DNA from: Streptococcus pseudopneumoniae
GTDB taxonomy: Bacteria; Bacillota; Bacilli; Lactobacillales; Streptococcaceae
Direction: 5' to 3'
Assembly: GCF_001068775.1 (NCBI RefSeq)
Contig: NZ_JWAJ01000044.1
Location: 1-34,362 of the forward strand
Length of the DNA stretch: 34,362 nucleotides
The notes beneath the pieces are model-generated. The model saw only the letters and a list, made by a program, of their open reading frames with translations. It was not told the DNA's origin and ran no database searches. The position numbers and the translations under genes were made by a program. Every line of letters starts with the position of its first letter. Positions within the stretch are counted from its first letter, which is position 1. Below, piece by piece: positions 1 through 7,289 of this stretch.

Positions 1-110
1 AAGTAGAGAGGCAATTTCTCTATTTGATTTCCCTTCCTTTTTCCATCGTTCGATTAAGCGACGGCTATCGATTGTAAATGTTTGCCTTTTGTAGTATAAT
101 GACTTTGCAT
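1..110 (-). pseudogene. IS30-family transposase, 5' fragment, frameshifted
   Basis: Read on the minus strand from ATG at 110-108, with AAAGG seven bases upstream, the sequence gives MQSHYTTKGKHLQ and then soon hits a stop. A shift of one base at about 74-75 opens the other frame, which continues RRLIERWKKEGKSNREIA to the window edge. That is the N-terminal helix-turn-helix region of IS30-type transposases (typical start: M-x-HYT-x-KGKHLT-I-x-RRLIERW). Restoring one A (TTACA to TTAACA) gives an uninterrupted KGKHLTIDSRRLIE, so a single-base deletion is the simplest explanation. The rest of the gene lies outside the window. An extended -10 (TGTTATACT on the minus strand, about 147-155) could drive it. 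Seen: both frames. Known: family motif. Inferred: inactive copy. Confidence 0.72.
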
Positions 111-182
111 CTCTGTGCCTTTCTTGTGTTTGTGGTGAACAACAAGTATAACACAGAGGTGTTTTCTTATGCCTATAAGAGC

Positions 183-289
183 TTTCATTTGACAATAGGA
201 ACCCTTGAAGCTGTTTCGTCAGCTAAACCAAGGCTAGTCTTAGACTTGGCTCGCCAGCTTAACAGCATCAAGCCTCTTATCAAATGAAA
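183..289. repeat. 107-bp imperfect palindrome (MITE-like, possibly RUP)
   Basis: The two ends are near-perfect inverted repeats: 183-199 pairs with 273-289 at 15 of 17 positions (shared end TTTCATTTGA). Further in, CTTGAAGCTGTT pairs with AACAGCATCAAG at 11 of 12, then CCAAG with CTTGG near the centre. The whole segment can therefore fold into one long hairpin and contains no credible gene. Length and shape fit a small non-autonomous element. Pneumococcal RUP elements are about 107 bp, but I cannot confirm the identity from memory of the consensus, and I do not see a clear TA duplication. Confidence 0.5.
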
Positions 290-295
290 TCGAGT

Positions 296-312
296 ACTAG
301 CTATAAGCTAGT
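296..312. repeat. Short perfect inverted repeat
   Basis: ACTAGCT and AGCTAGT flank a three-base loop (ATA). There is no T-run after it, so it is not a simple terminator. It lies just beyond the 107-bp hairpin. Function unknown; it may be part of the same insertion scar. Apart from this and the hairpin, I see no gene between 111 and 413. Confidence 0.4.
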
Positions 313-413
313 TGAACCATCTAATTTTTAGGAGGTCTGGGTGGCTAATTTCATTATAGAACTTTCAGTAATGCGAAAATAATAAAAATATGAATAAAAT
401 TTTCTGAAAACAA

Positions 414-442
414 TTGACAAGTTCTGTTTTTTCTTGTAAAAT
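414..442 (+). promoter_or_regulatory. Promoter of the glycine riboswitch transcript
   Basis: TTGACA at 414-419, a 17-base spacer, and TAAAAT at 437-442. This is a near-consensus vegetative promoter whose transcript would start about 450 and contain the whole glycine leader. Confidence 0.8.
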
Positions 443-482
443 AAGAAAAATTAAATACAACACCGAATGAAGTTTAATAGAA

Positions 483-636
483 GTGGAAAATCGTTTGATT
501 TTTCATGACTGTAAATGGACGGAACTCTGGAGAGACCGTAAAGGCACCGAAGGGGCAAGGCAGGCAACTGCTCAAACTCTCAGGTAAAAGGACAGAGCAA
601 TGATAGAGCGCTTTTTGGCATTTATCGATGCATTCC
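483..636 (+). promoter_or_regulatory. Glycine riboswitch (single aptamer)
   Basis: The stretch 519-612 carries the conserved blocks of glycine aptamers: CTGGAGAGACCG, GGCACCGAAGGGGCAAG, then ACTCTCAGG and AAAAGGACAGAG. Only one aptamer is present. Upstream, 484-505 forms a nine-pair stem-loop (TGGAAAATC / GATTTTTCA, loop GTTT). It sits where the other aptamer of a tandem pair would be, matching the 'ghost aptamer' described for singlet glycine riboswitches. Downstream is a terminator hairpin just ahead of the symporter gene. Glycine binding would change readthrough into a sodium:alanine symporter, a known target of singlet glycine riboswitches in streptococci. The direction of the switch (on or off) cannot be settled from sequence alone. 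Confidence 0.9.
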
Positions 637-670
637 AGAGTACATGTTTTTAACATGTGCTCTTTCTTTT
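637..670 (+). terminator. Riboswitch expression-platform terminator
   Basis: AGAGTACATGT and ACATGTGCTCT pair over 11 positions with one G-U, followed by a T-rich run (TTTCTTTT). It ends 26 bases before the symporter start and is the obvious regulated terminator of the glycine leader. Confidence 0.8.
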
Positions 671-695
671 GGGGTTGAATAGATAGGAGAATGGT

Positions 696-2018
696 ATGTT
701 AAATTTGCTGAAAGAGCTGGATGCTCTGGTATGGGGACCACCCCTTTTGATCTTATTGGTTGGTACAGGGATTTACTTGACTCTTCGTTTAGGACTCTTA
801 CAAATTTTGCGTCTCCCTAAGGCCTTCCAGCTTATTTTTACCAAAGACAAGGGACATGGTGATGTTTCGAGCTTTGCTGCCTTGTGTACAGCCCTAGCAG
901 CAACTGTTGGTACGGGAAATATCATCGGGGTGGCAACAGCTATCAAGGTTGGTGGACCAGGGGCTCTTTTTTGGATGTGGGTAGCTGCTTTCTTTGGAAT
1001 GTCAACCAAGTATGCAGAAGGACTACTTGCTATCAAATATCGAACCAAGGATGATCATGGTGCGGTAGCAGGAGGACCGATGCACTATATTCTTCTAGGG
1101 ATGGGAGAAAAGTGGCGTCCTCTTGCAATCTTCTTTGCTGTAGCTGGAGTACTAGTTGCACTTTTAGGGATTGGTACTTTTACCCAGGTGAATTCCATTA
1201 CAGAATCCGTGCAAAATACGGCTAGTATTGATCCGACAATTACTGCACTTGTTTTATCTATTTTCGTAGGGATCGCAGTTTTTGGTGGACTTAAGTCTAT
1301 TTCTAAGGTTTCAACCACCGTTGTTCCCTTTATGGCTATTGTCTACATCTTGGGAACCTTGACAGTTATTTTCTTTAATATCGAGAAAATCCCTGCAACT
1401 TTGGCCTTGGTCTTTACATCAGCTTTTAGTCCAGTGGCTGCAGTAGGAGGCTTTGCAGGAGCCAGTATCCGAACTGCTATTCAAAATGGTGTGGCGCGTG
1501 GAGTTTTCTCAAACGAGTCTGGCTTGGGTTCAGCTCCCATTGCGGCTGCGGCAGCTAAGACCAACGAACCGGTAGAGCAGGGGTTGATTTCCATGACAGG
1601 AACCTTTATTGATACCTTGATTATCTGTACCCTGACTGGTTTGACAATCTTGGTGACTGGGGTTTGGAGCGGTGATTTGAATGGTGTTGCCTTGACTCAG
1701 TCAGCCTTTTCAACAGTCTTTTCATATTTTGGCCCAGCTCTTTTAACAATCTTTTTAGTACTTTTTGCCTTTACCACGATTTTGGGATGGAACTATTACG
1801 GAGAGCGATGCTTTGAGTTCCTCTTTGGCGTTCGTTTTATTTGGCTTTATCGTGTGGTCTTTGTTGCTATGGTCTTGCTGGGAGGATTTATCGAGCTGGA
1901 TATGGTCTGGGTCATTGCGGATATTGTCAATGCTCTTATGGCTCTGCCAAACTTGATTGCACTCTTAGCCTTGTCGCCAGTTGTTATTGCTGAGACTAAG
2001 AAGTATTTTGATAAATAA
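696..2018 (+). CDS. Sodium:alanine (glycine) symporter, AGCS family
   Basis: A 440-residue polytopic membrane protein of usual family length. It imports alanine or glycine together with sodium ions. The AGCS signature is seen around residues 85-110 (GGPGALFWMW, then KYAEG), and GTGNIIGVATAI precedes it. Later conserved blocks are SNESGLGSAPIAAAAAKTNE near residue 275 and GWNYYGERC near 365. The start at 696 follows TAGGAGA; an out-of-frame ATG at 691 is ignored. The gene is alone between its glycine riboswitch and a strong terminator, so glycine is the likely effector and probably a substrate. The family is certain; the exact substrate is inferred from the leader. Confidence 0.93.
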   Translation: MLNLLKELDALVWGPPLLILLVGTGIYLTLRLGLLQILRLPKAFQLIFTKDKGHGDVSSFAALCTALAATVGTGNIIGVATAIKVGGPGALFWMWVAAFFGMSTKYAEGLLAIKYRTKDDHGAVAGGPMHYILLGMGEKWRPLAIFFAVAGVLVALLGIGTFTQVNSITESVQNTASIDPTITALVLSIFVGIAVFGGLKSISKVSTTVVPFMAIVYILGTLTVIFFNIEKIPATLALVFTSAFSPVAAVGGFAGASIRTAIQNGVARGVFSNESGLGSAPIAAAAAKTNEPVEQGLISMTGTFIDTLIICTLTGLTILVTGVWSGDLNGVALTQSAFSTVFSYFGPALLTIFLVLFAFTTILGWNYYGERCFEFLFGVRFIWLYRVVFVAMVLLGGFIELDMVWVIADIVNALMALPNLIALLALSPVVIAETKKYFDK

Positions 2019-2049
2019 TATAAGATTGATCTTTCCATTTAATGAAAAT

Positions 2050-2083
2050 GCTAGCATCTGTTTGTGAGATGCTGGCTTTTTTT
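2050..2083 (+). terminator. Intrinsic terminator of the symporter gene
   Basis: GCTAGCATCT pairs with AGATGCTGGC (ten positions, one G-T), followed by seven T. Confidence 0.88.
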
Positions 2084-2179
2084 CACTTCTAGGGCTAGTC
2101 TTTTGTTTTATGTCCTAAGATGAATGAAATTCAATAGTACATTTTTAATGATGTCCTTTATTTGCACTATTATTTATTG

Positions 2180-2185
2180 TATAAT
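2180..2185 (+). promoter_or_regulatory. Possible -10 box of the MFS gene
   Basis: A perfect TATAAT about 78 bases upstream of the MFS start. The -35 region (TTTATT, 17 bases upstream) is weak. Confidence 0.5.
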
Positions 2186-2262
2186 AGTCAGCATAAATCT
2201 TTTTTTGTTCTGGTATATCTTGTTTCATCTATATGCGAAAGAGAAATAAACAGGAGGTGTTT

Positions 2263-3441
2263 ATGTCAAAAGATATTCAAAAATTAGTGATTTCACAAGG
2301 AATAGCGAATCTAGCAGATGTCTTTTTTAGAGTTGTTGTGATTGCAAATGTGTTTGTCTTATCTGGTTCGGTCATTTCAACCTCCCTAGTGCCAATTCTG
2401 ATAGGTCTATCCTCCTTTTTAGCCAGTTTCTTAGTTCCATTAGTAACGAAGAAATTAGCTTTAAATCGTGTTCTTTTCTTGACTCAATTTGGTAAGACGA
2501 TTCTGCTAGCCATTTTGGTTTTTCTACTTAAGCAATCTGAAACTATTTCCCTCTCTTTTTTATATGCTATTGTCACTTTAATCTCCATTTTGGATGGTTT
2601 TGCAGCACCTGTTTCCTATGCGATTGTTCCAAGCTATGCAAGAGATTTAGCTAAAGCGAATGCAGCCATCTCAATGAGTGGTGAAAGTGTACAGCTAGTT
2701 GGTTGGGGCTTAGGAGGCTTCTTATTTGCGAGTCTGGGAATGAAGCCTAGCCTGCTCATTGTGTTAGCCTTGTTTACAATTTCTACGATTTTGATGGTTG
2801 CTTTGCCACTTGTAGAAAAAGAAGAGTTGTCCTCTGAAACGAGTTTTGAGACGCTCACAAAAGGTTGGCGGCTGGTGGTTGAAAAATCAAGATTACGCTT
2901 TATTGTCCAGACTAATCTCTTAGAAATCCAAGCTAATGCTATCTGGGTATCTTCTGTTTTACTTGTTTTTGTGACTGAAATTTTACATCAGTCAGAAAGC
3001 TATTGGGGCTACGTCAATACGGCCTATTCCTTGGGGATTATCTTGGGAGGAGCTATTATCTTCCGTCTAGCCGAGAAAGTTGTTACCTATAAGTATCAAA
3101 CTATGACCTTTTCTTTGTTATCGACAGCACTAGTAACTCTGTTGATATTACTATTTCCAAATCCACCTGCTTTTCTATTCCTATCTCTAGTAATTGGTTT
3201 TCTATCTCAGATTAAGGAAGTTCCTGAGAGCGTATTATTACAGGAATCGGTTGATGAGAAGGAACTTGTGAATGTTTACTCTGTTATCGAAGTTGTCTCT
3301 ACCTTGGCCTTTTCTGCCTCTGTTTTTCTAATGAGTTCTATCACAGAATATTTTGGTGTATTTACTGGTTTCGGTCTGGCTATCTTCTGCTTGCTAGTAG
3401 AGTCCATCTTAGTTTTAAGAAACAAGCATCAGATAAATTAA
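2263..3441 (+). CDS. MFS-type permease (multidrug-efflux-like)
   Basis: About 392 residues with roughly ten to twelve hydrophobic helices, the size and pattern of major facilitator exporters. The start is placed at ATG 2263 (MSKDIQKLVISQG) because AGGAGGTG lies directly before it. The upstream in-frame ATG at 2233 has no ribosome site and would add only RKRNKQEV-like residues. Helical pairs such as SFLASFLVPLVTKK and a long cytoplasmic loop around residues 180-210 (EKEELSSETSF) resemble drug:proton antiporters of the MefA/enterobactin-exporter type. Monocistronic between two terminators. The substrate cannot be read from the sequence. Confidence 0.8.
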   Translation: MSKDIQKLVISQGIANLADVFFRVVVIANVFVLSGSVISTSLVPILIGLSSFLASFLVPLVTKKLALNRVLFLTQFGKTILLAILVFLLKQSETISLSFLYAIVTLISILDGFAAPVSYAIVPSYARDLAKANAAISMSGESVQLVGWGLGGFLFASLGMKPSLLIVLALFTISTILMVALPLVEKEELSSETSFETLTKGWRLVVEKSRLRFIVQTNLLEIQANAIWVSSVLLVFVTEILHQSESYWGYVNTAYSLGIILGGAIIFRLAEKVVTYKYQTMTFSLLSTALVTLLILLFPNPPAFLFLSLVIGFLSQIKEVPESVLLQESVDEKELVNVYSVIEVVSTLAFSASVFLMSSITEYFGVFTGFGLAIFCLLVESILVLRNKHQIN

Positions 3442-3449
3442 CGTTTATG

Positions 3450-3475
3450 ATCACACATCTGGTGTGATTTTTTTT
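3450..3475 (+). terminator. Intrinsic terminator of the MFS gene
   Basis: ATCACAC and GTGTGAT with a five-base loop, followed by a run of T. Between it and the next gene (3476-3667) I see only an AT-rich stretch with no clear promoter match. Confidence 0.85.
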
Positions 3476-3667
3476 GTTTTCATAAAAATTTTTTATCAGT
3501 GCAATTTAAAATATATATTATGCAAGGTATAGATTCTGTGTTAGACTTATTGTCAACGAAAAGCTAATGAGTCATCAATCAAGACAAGGATTTGTTCAAT
3601 AGGCTGATGAGATTTCGTAAGATTTTCGCAGAAACCATTCAATTACAAAACGAAAAGAGGTCCCCTT

Positions 3668-4216
3668 ATGACAACATTTACTATCCACACAGTAGAATCA
3701 GCACCAGCAGAAGTTAAAGAAGTTCTTGAAACGGTACAAAAGGATAACAATGGCTATATTCCAAATCTTATCGGTCTTTTGGCCAATGCCCCAACAGCCC
3801 TAGAAGCTTACCGAACTGTTGGAGCTATTAACCGTCGCAATAGTCTAACACCTGTTGAGCGAGAAGTGGTGCAAATCACGGCAGCTGTAACCAATGGTTG
3901 TGCCTTTTGCGTCGCTGGTCACACAGCCTTTTCTATCAAGCAAATCCAGATGAATGATGACCTACTCCAAGCCCTTCGCAATCGCACTCCAATCGAAAGC
4001 GATCCTAAGCTGGATACCCTAGCTAAGTTTACCTTGGCAGTCATCAATACCAAAGGGCGCGTAGGAGATGAGGCTCTTAGTGAATTCCTTGAAGCTGGCT
4101 ACACGCATGAAAATGCCCTAGATGTCGTTCTTGGTGTTAGTTTGGCAACCCTCTGTAATTATGCTAATAACCTGGCTAATACACCAATTAATCCAGAATT
4201 ACAATCTTATGCATAA
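3668..4216 (+). CDS. AhpD-like carboxymuconolactone decarboxylase family protein
   Basis: 182 residues. The AhpD-type motif is exact: Glu66, eleven residues, Cys78, two residues, Cys81, three residues, His85 (NGCAFCVAGH). In AhpD these residues form a thiol-based peroxidase/disulfide reductase centre, so a redox or peroxide-detoxifying role is likely. No signal peptide or membrane segment, so it is cytoplasmic. The start has AAAGAGG a few bases upstream. Its stop overlaps the first in-frame ATG of the next gene, an acyl-CoA-dehydrogenase-like flavoprotein, so the two are translated from one message and may share a pathway. The physiological substrate and reductant are unknown. Confidence 0.85.
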   Translation: MTTFTIHTVESAPAEVKEVLETVQKDNNGYIPNLIGLLANAPTALEAYRTVGAINRRNSLTPVEREVVQITAAVTNGCAFCVAGHTAFSIKQIQMNDDLLQALRNRTPIESDPKLDTLAKFTLAVINTKGRVGDEALSEFLEAGYTHENALDVVLGVSLATLCNYANNLANTPINPELQSYA

Positions 4217-5294
4217 GAGGAGGACAAAGTATGGGATTTTTTCAGAAGAATTTTTAAGCTGGTTAGACCAGCACGCTGATGAAATTGACAAAAAATCATG
4301 TCAAGCTGGAGAAGAACTGATTGAGAAAATTGCTGCAGAAGGAGCCTTTCGTGTAGGGGTTTCCAAAGTTCTTAGTGGGCTAGGTGGAAATGATCAAGAT
4401 GTTATCGATATCCTTGCTGAACTCGCTCAACATTCCTTAACAGCTTCCTTTATCTCATGGGGTCAACGAACTTTAATAGACAATATTCTTCATACTGATA
4501 ATGCTTATTTCAAAGAAGTTTACTTGGAAAAACTCTTATCAGGAGAATATGCAGGCGCTACGGCCTTATCTAATGCAGTCAAGTATCTATCTGACTTAGA
4601 AGAACTAAATGTTCGAATCTTTGAAGAAAATGGGAATTATTACCTAAAAGGCCGACTTCCTTGGGTGACCAATGCTCGTAGGAATCGCTTCCTCACTATT
4701 TTTGTAGCAGGATTTGCAGATGACCCGAGTCAAAGTTACGTAGTAGCTGTACCATCGGACGCAGAAAACTTTAGTCGTTCCGAAGATTTGGAATTTGTTT
4801 CTCTCCAAGGAGGAAATACAGCAGCTCTGACTTTTAACAAGGTATCTTTAAAGGAAGAGTGGATTCTATCGAGGGATACTCATCAATTTTTAGCGCAAAA
4901 TCGTCCAGCCTTTTTAGGCTACCAATTTGGCCTAGCCTTTGGTTTGGCTGAACGTTCACTCTCAGAAGTCGAAAAAGAATTGGGGAAACGAGGTGTCTTG
5001 AAGGAAGAATGGCAGCATCAGGTCGAACAGTTAGATGATATTCGACAGTCTCTCTATCAAGGACTATCTGAAGAGTCCTATTTCGTTAGAAATCCGCGTG
5101 AGCTATTCCAGTTACGAATTGATATTGTTGATGTTGTTGCTCAAAGTCTCTTGTTAGAACTACAAGCTGGTGGCGGTAGAGGATATTTTAGTAAATCGAC
5201 ATCTGGTTTCATACGTCGTTGGAATGAAGGCGCCTTTTTGCCAATTGTTTCTCCTAGTGCAGTGCAACTGCGACATATTCTAGCGACAAACTAA
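4209..5294 (+). CDS. Acyl-CoA-dehydrogenase-like flavoprotein, 5' end disturbed
   Basis: About 355-361 residues in the architecture of acyl-CoA dehydrogenases and related group D flavin monooxygenases: a helical N-terminal domain (AAEGAFRVGVSKVLSGLGG near 40-58), a middle beta domain (KGRLPWVTNA near 155-165, where flavin and substrate bind in this fold), and a C-terminal helical domain ending GGRGYFSKS. The start is odd. The strong site AGAGGAGG (4216-4222) points to ATG 4231, which reads MGFFQKNF and stops. One extra T in the T6 run at 4237-4242 would give MGFFSEEFLSWLDQ and join the long frame. As written, the only in-frame ATG is 4209, which has no ribosome site but overlaps the previous stop. 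Either coupled translation, a slippery T-run or a one-base deletion is possible. No catalytic residue is assigned. Confidence 0.7.
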   Translation: MHKRRTKYGIFSEEFLSWLDQHADEIDKKSCQAGEELIEKIAAEGAFRVGVSKVLSGLGGNDQDVIDILAELAQHSLTASFISWGQRTLIDNILHTDNAYFKEVYLEKLLSGEYAGATALSNAVKYLSDLEELNVRIFEENGNYYLKGRLPWVTNARRNRFLTIFVAGFADDPSQSYVVAVPSDAENFSRSEDLEFVSLQGGNTAALTFNKVSLKEEWILSRDTHQFLAQNRPAFLGYQFGLAFGLAERSLSEVEKELGKRGVLKEEWQHQVEQLDDIRQSLYQGLSEESYFVRNPRELFQLRIDIVDVVAQSLLLELQAGGGRGYFSKSTSGFIRRWNEGAFLPIVSPSAVQLRHILATN

Positions 5295-5310
5295 AAATAA
5301 AGAAAATAAA

Positions 5311-5343
5311 AACGAGGTTTATCTTTTTAAACTTCGTTTTTTT
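5311..5343 (+). terminator. Intrinsic terminator after the flavoprotein gene
   Basis: AACGAGGTTTA pairs with TAAACTTCGTT (one G-T), followed by seven T in all. Confidence 0.85.
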
Positions 5344-5351
5344 ATCCTTCA

Positions 5352-5374
5352 TTTAAGCGCTTTTATGCTATACT
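5352..5374 (+). promoter_or_regulatory. Extended -10 promoter with a weak cre-like box
   Basis: TGCTATACT (5366-5374) is an extended -10; the -35 region is weak. Just upstream, TTTAAGCGCTTTTA (5352-5365) resembles a CcpA cre site but with two mismatches to consensus, so carbon control is only a possibility. Confidence 0.45.
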
Positions 5375-5402
5375 GATAATAACATGACTATTGGAGGTTC
5401 AC

Positions 5403-6299
5403 ATGAAAAAACTCCCCTTGGCCTTTTCAGGGTGCTTATTGGGATTGGCTGGAGCAGGCAATCTCATCCTGGATATTTTTCCACTATTATCGCACGTCTT
5501 TAGTTTGTCAGGCTTGATTTTATGGTTTTATTTTTTATGCAGTCATCTTAGTGATTGGCAAGAAAGCCAGCAAGAACTTAAGAAAGCTCCTCTATTATCG
5601 GGAATGGCGACCTTTCCCATGGCAGGGATGATTTTATCAACCTACTTACTGCGAATCTTACCCACGAGTATGAGTATCATAGCGCAAGCTCTGTGGTGGT
5701 TTGCCTTTCTACTGGATGTAGGGTTAATCATCTACTTCACTAAAAATTATGTGCAGACTAAACCAAGAACGAACGCAACGCCAAGTTGGACAGTTCTTTA
5801 TGTGGGGATAGCAGTAGCAAGCTTGACCTACCCAGTGGTGGGCATAGTCGAGATTGCCTATGGCGCTTGGATTTTTGGATTTACCTTAACCCTTTTCCTT
5901 TATCCTCTGATTTATCAAGATTTGAAAAGTAATCCATTGCCACGGGCTTTACTGGGGCAAGAAGGAATCTATTGTGCTCCCTTTTCTCTACTGTTAGCAG
6001 CACTCGTTCGAATCGGAGGTTCATCTCTTCATGGCTGGATTTTGCTAGTCATGATCCTTGCCTCACAGACTTTCTTTTTCTTTGTCCTCAGTCGTTTGCC
6101 ACGGATTTTAAAACAGGGATTTCAACCAGCTTTTTCAGCCCTAACCTTCCCAACTATCATCACTGCAACTTCATTGAAAATGGCCCAAGGCATCCTGCAG
6201 TTTCCAGTCCTAAATCTTTTCGTTTTGCTCGAAACGATCATTTGTTTAACAATCCTTGTCTATGTATTAGTAGAATATATGCGGTATTTAAGGAGCTAA
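5403..6299 (+). CDS. TDT-family permease (TehA/Mae1-like)
   Basis: 298 residues, almost entirely hydrophobic, with about ten predicted helices. The opening LPLAFSGCLLGLAGAGNL, the central YGAWIFGFTL-type helices and the closing pattern are typical of the tellurite-resistance/dicarboxylate transporter (TDT) family, whose members are anion channels or dicarboxylate permeases of the plasma membrane. ATG 5403 is preferred because GGAGG (5393-5397) is correctly spaced; a TTG at 5391 in the same frame overlaps that site. Monocistronic. Substrate unknown; the family includes formate/malate and tellurite-linked proteins, so no single role should be assumed. Confidence 0.78.
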   Translation: MKKLPLAFSGCLLGLAGAGNLILDIFPLLSHVFSLSGLILWFYFLCSHLSDWQESQQELKKAPLLSGMATFPMAGMILSTYLLRILPTSMSIIAQALWWFAFLLDVGLIIYFTKNYVQTKPRTNATPSWTVLYVGIAVASLTYPVVGIVEIAYGAWIFGFTLTLFLYPLIYQDLKSNPLPRALLGQEGIYCAPFSLLLAALVRIGGSSLHGWILLVMILASQTFFFFVLSRLPRILKQGFQPAFSALTFPTIITATSLKMAQGILQFPVLNLFVLLETIICLTILVYVLVEYMRYLRS

Positions 6300-6304
6300 A
6301 AAAG

Positions 6305-6332
6305 CCCCCTAGCACTGAGAAGTGTTAGGGGG
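6305..6332. terminator. Bidirectional terminator between convergent genes
   Basis: CCCCCTAGCACT pairs with AGTGTTAGGGGG around GAGA. On the plus strand TTGTTCTTT follows; on the minus strand the stem is followed by CTTTTTT, so it also ends the XRE/DUF3278 operon coming from the right. Confidence 0.85.
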
Positions 6333-6385
6333 TTGTTCTTTCTGTTAGGTTGATAGTTATTATAACCAACAATCCAAGCAGTTTC

Positions 6386-6925
6386 TTACTTTTCCTTATG
6401 TAGTGATAGGAAGCTGTAGACCATAGTCCCAAAGATTGCTCCAATACTAAGACCAAAGACAAGTAAGGGAATCATTATCTCTGTTTGGATGATTTTTTCC
6501 AAGAAAGTTGACAGGGGCATCTGCTGAACGAAGAGTTTATGAAAGAGTAGCAGGGCAAATAAGCCAATCTCGATAATTATAAATACCAACCAACTACGAA
6601 CTTTTATTTGGTGTTTGCTGTAGGTTTTGTAGATGATTTCTGATTTGTCATCCTTTTCAAGATGAAGCTCTTGGACGGCTCTTTGAGTTTTTATACTCAT
6701 GAACCAAATGAGTCCAAAATAGATGTAGGGCATAACATTTCGAACAATTTCTATAAAGCGTCCGAACAAAATATAGAATAGGAAGAGAATGAAGGAAGAG
6801 TAAAAGATTTGGACCATGGAACGGGCGCAAGCCTTGTAGATAACCTCTTGACGGCATTCATCAAAAGGCCCTTGTATATGAAAGAAATTTCGAAGTAAGC
6901 GAGTTGTTAAGTCTTCTTTTTGCAT
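6386..6925 (-). CDS. Divergent DUF3278-like membrane protein (A4)
   Basis: 179 residues, four strongly hydrophobic segments, last gene of the XRE-led operon. Residues 8-40 (TRLLRNFFHIQGPFDECRQE) align with the start of the better-conserved A copies (EKLIKRIYGISGPLDEHKRR): the basic helix, the G-P-(F/L)-D-E core and the following charged helix are retained, while the rest has drifted. It is therefore a distant paralogue rather than an unrelated protein. It starts 12 bases after B2 ends, with AAGAGGTCC before ATG 6925. Located in the membrane; function unknown. The family has no assigned activity that I know of. Confidence 0.65.
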   Translation of the reverse strand: MQKEDLTTRLLRNFFHIQGPFDECRQEVIYKACARSMVQIFYSSFILFLFYILFGRFIEIVRNVMPYIYFGLIWFMSIKTQRAVQELHLEKDDKSEIIYKTYSKHQIKVRSWLVFIIIEIGLFALLLFHKLFVQQMPLSTFLEKIIQTEIMIPLLVFGLSIGAIFGTMVYSFLSLHKEK

Positions 6926-6937
6926 GGTAGGGACCTC

Positions 6938-7279
6938 TTAATAACATTGTTTTTGATTAACTTCTTTAAAGAGTTGATAGAGAGTATAGAAGTAGACTAG
7001 ACTAAAAACAATACAGATGGTTAGAAATAGTAGATATCTCCAATCCATAGAATTCGTTATCAGTTGTGGGAGAGATACGAGAATAAAGCAGAGAGATGAG
7101 TTTAAGAGGCGTATTTTTTTTGATGTGATTTTCTGAAATCTTTGTCCTTTGTTCAAGACAGGAAGGGCTAAGAGGAAGATAATCAGAAAAGGACGCGTAA
7201 TTTGGCCATAAACTAGGAAAACTGTCATAAAGATACTGATCAAAATATGGCTGAGAATTAAAGTTACTAGTGATTTCAT
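6938..7279 (-). CDS. Small four-helix membrane protein, family B, copy 2
   Basis: 113 residues with four hydrophobic segments. It begins MKSLVTL, exactly as the other B protein at 7859-8194, and shares PxLNKG near residue 44 and the ending YxLYQLxKE with it. AGGAGG lies just before ATG 7279, and this start is preferred over an in-frame GTG at 7339 inside A3. No catalytic motif. It follows A3 by 10 bases and so repeats the A-then-B order seen at 8447-7859. I do not recognise the family. Its fixed pairing with a DUF3278-type gene suggests that the two proteins act together in the membrane. Confidence 0.7.
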   Translation of the reverse strand: MKSLVTLILSHILISIFMTVFLVYGQITRPFLIIFLLALPVLNKGQRFQKITSKKIRLLNSSLCFILVSLPQLITNSMDWRYLLFLTICIVFSLVYFYTLYQLFKEVNQKQCY

Positions 7280-7289
7280 AAGCTTCCTC

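Noticed and set aside
78..287. 69-codon plus-strand ORF at the left end
   Set aside because: It runs antisense through the IS30 start and through the long hairpin element, has no ribosome site and resembles no protein.
2233..2262. Longer start of the MFS permease
   Set aside because: The extra ten codons contain the AGGAGG site of the ATG at 2263.
5972..6328. 118-codon ORF overlapping the TDT permease in another frame
   Set aside because: No ribosome site, overlaps a well-supported gene and runs into the terminator.
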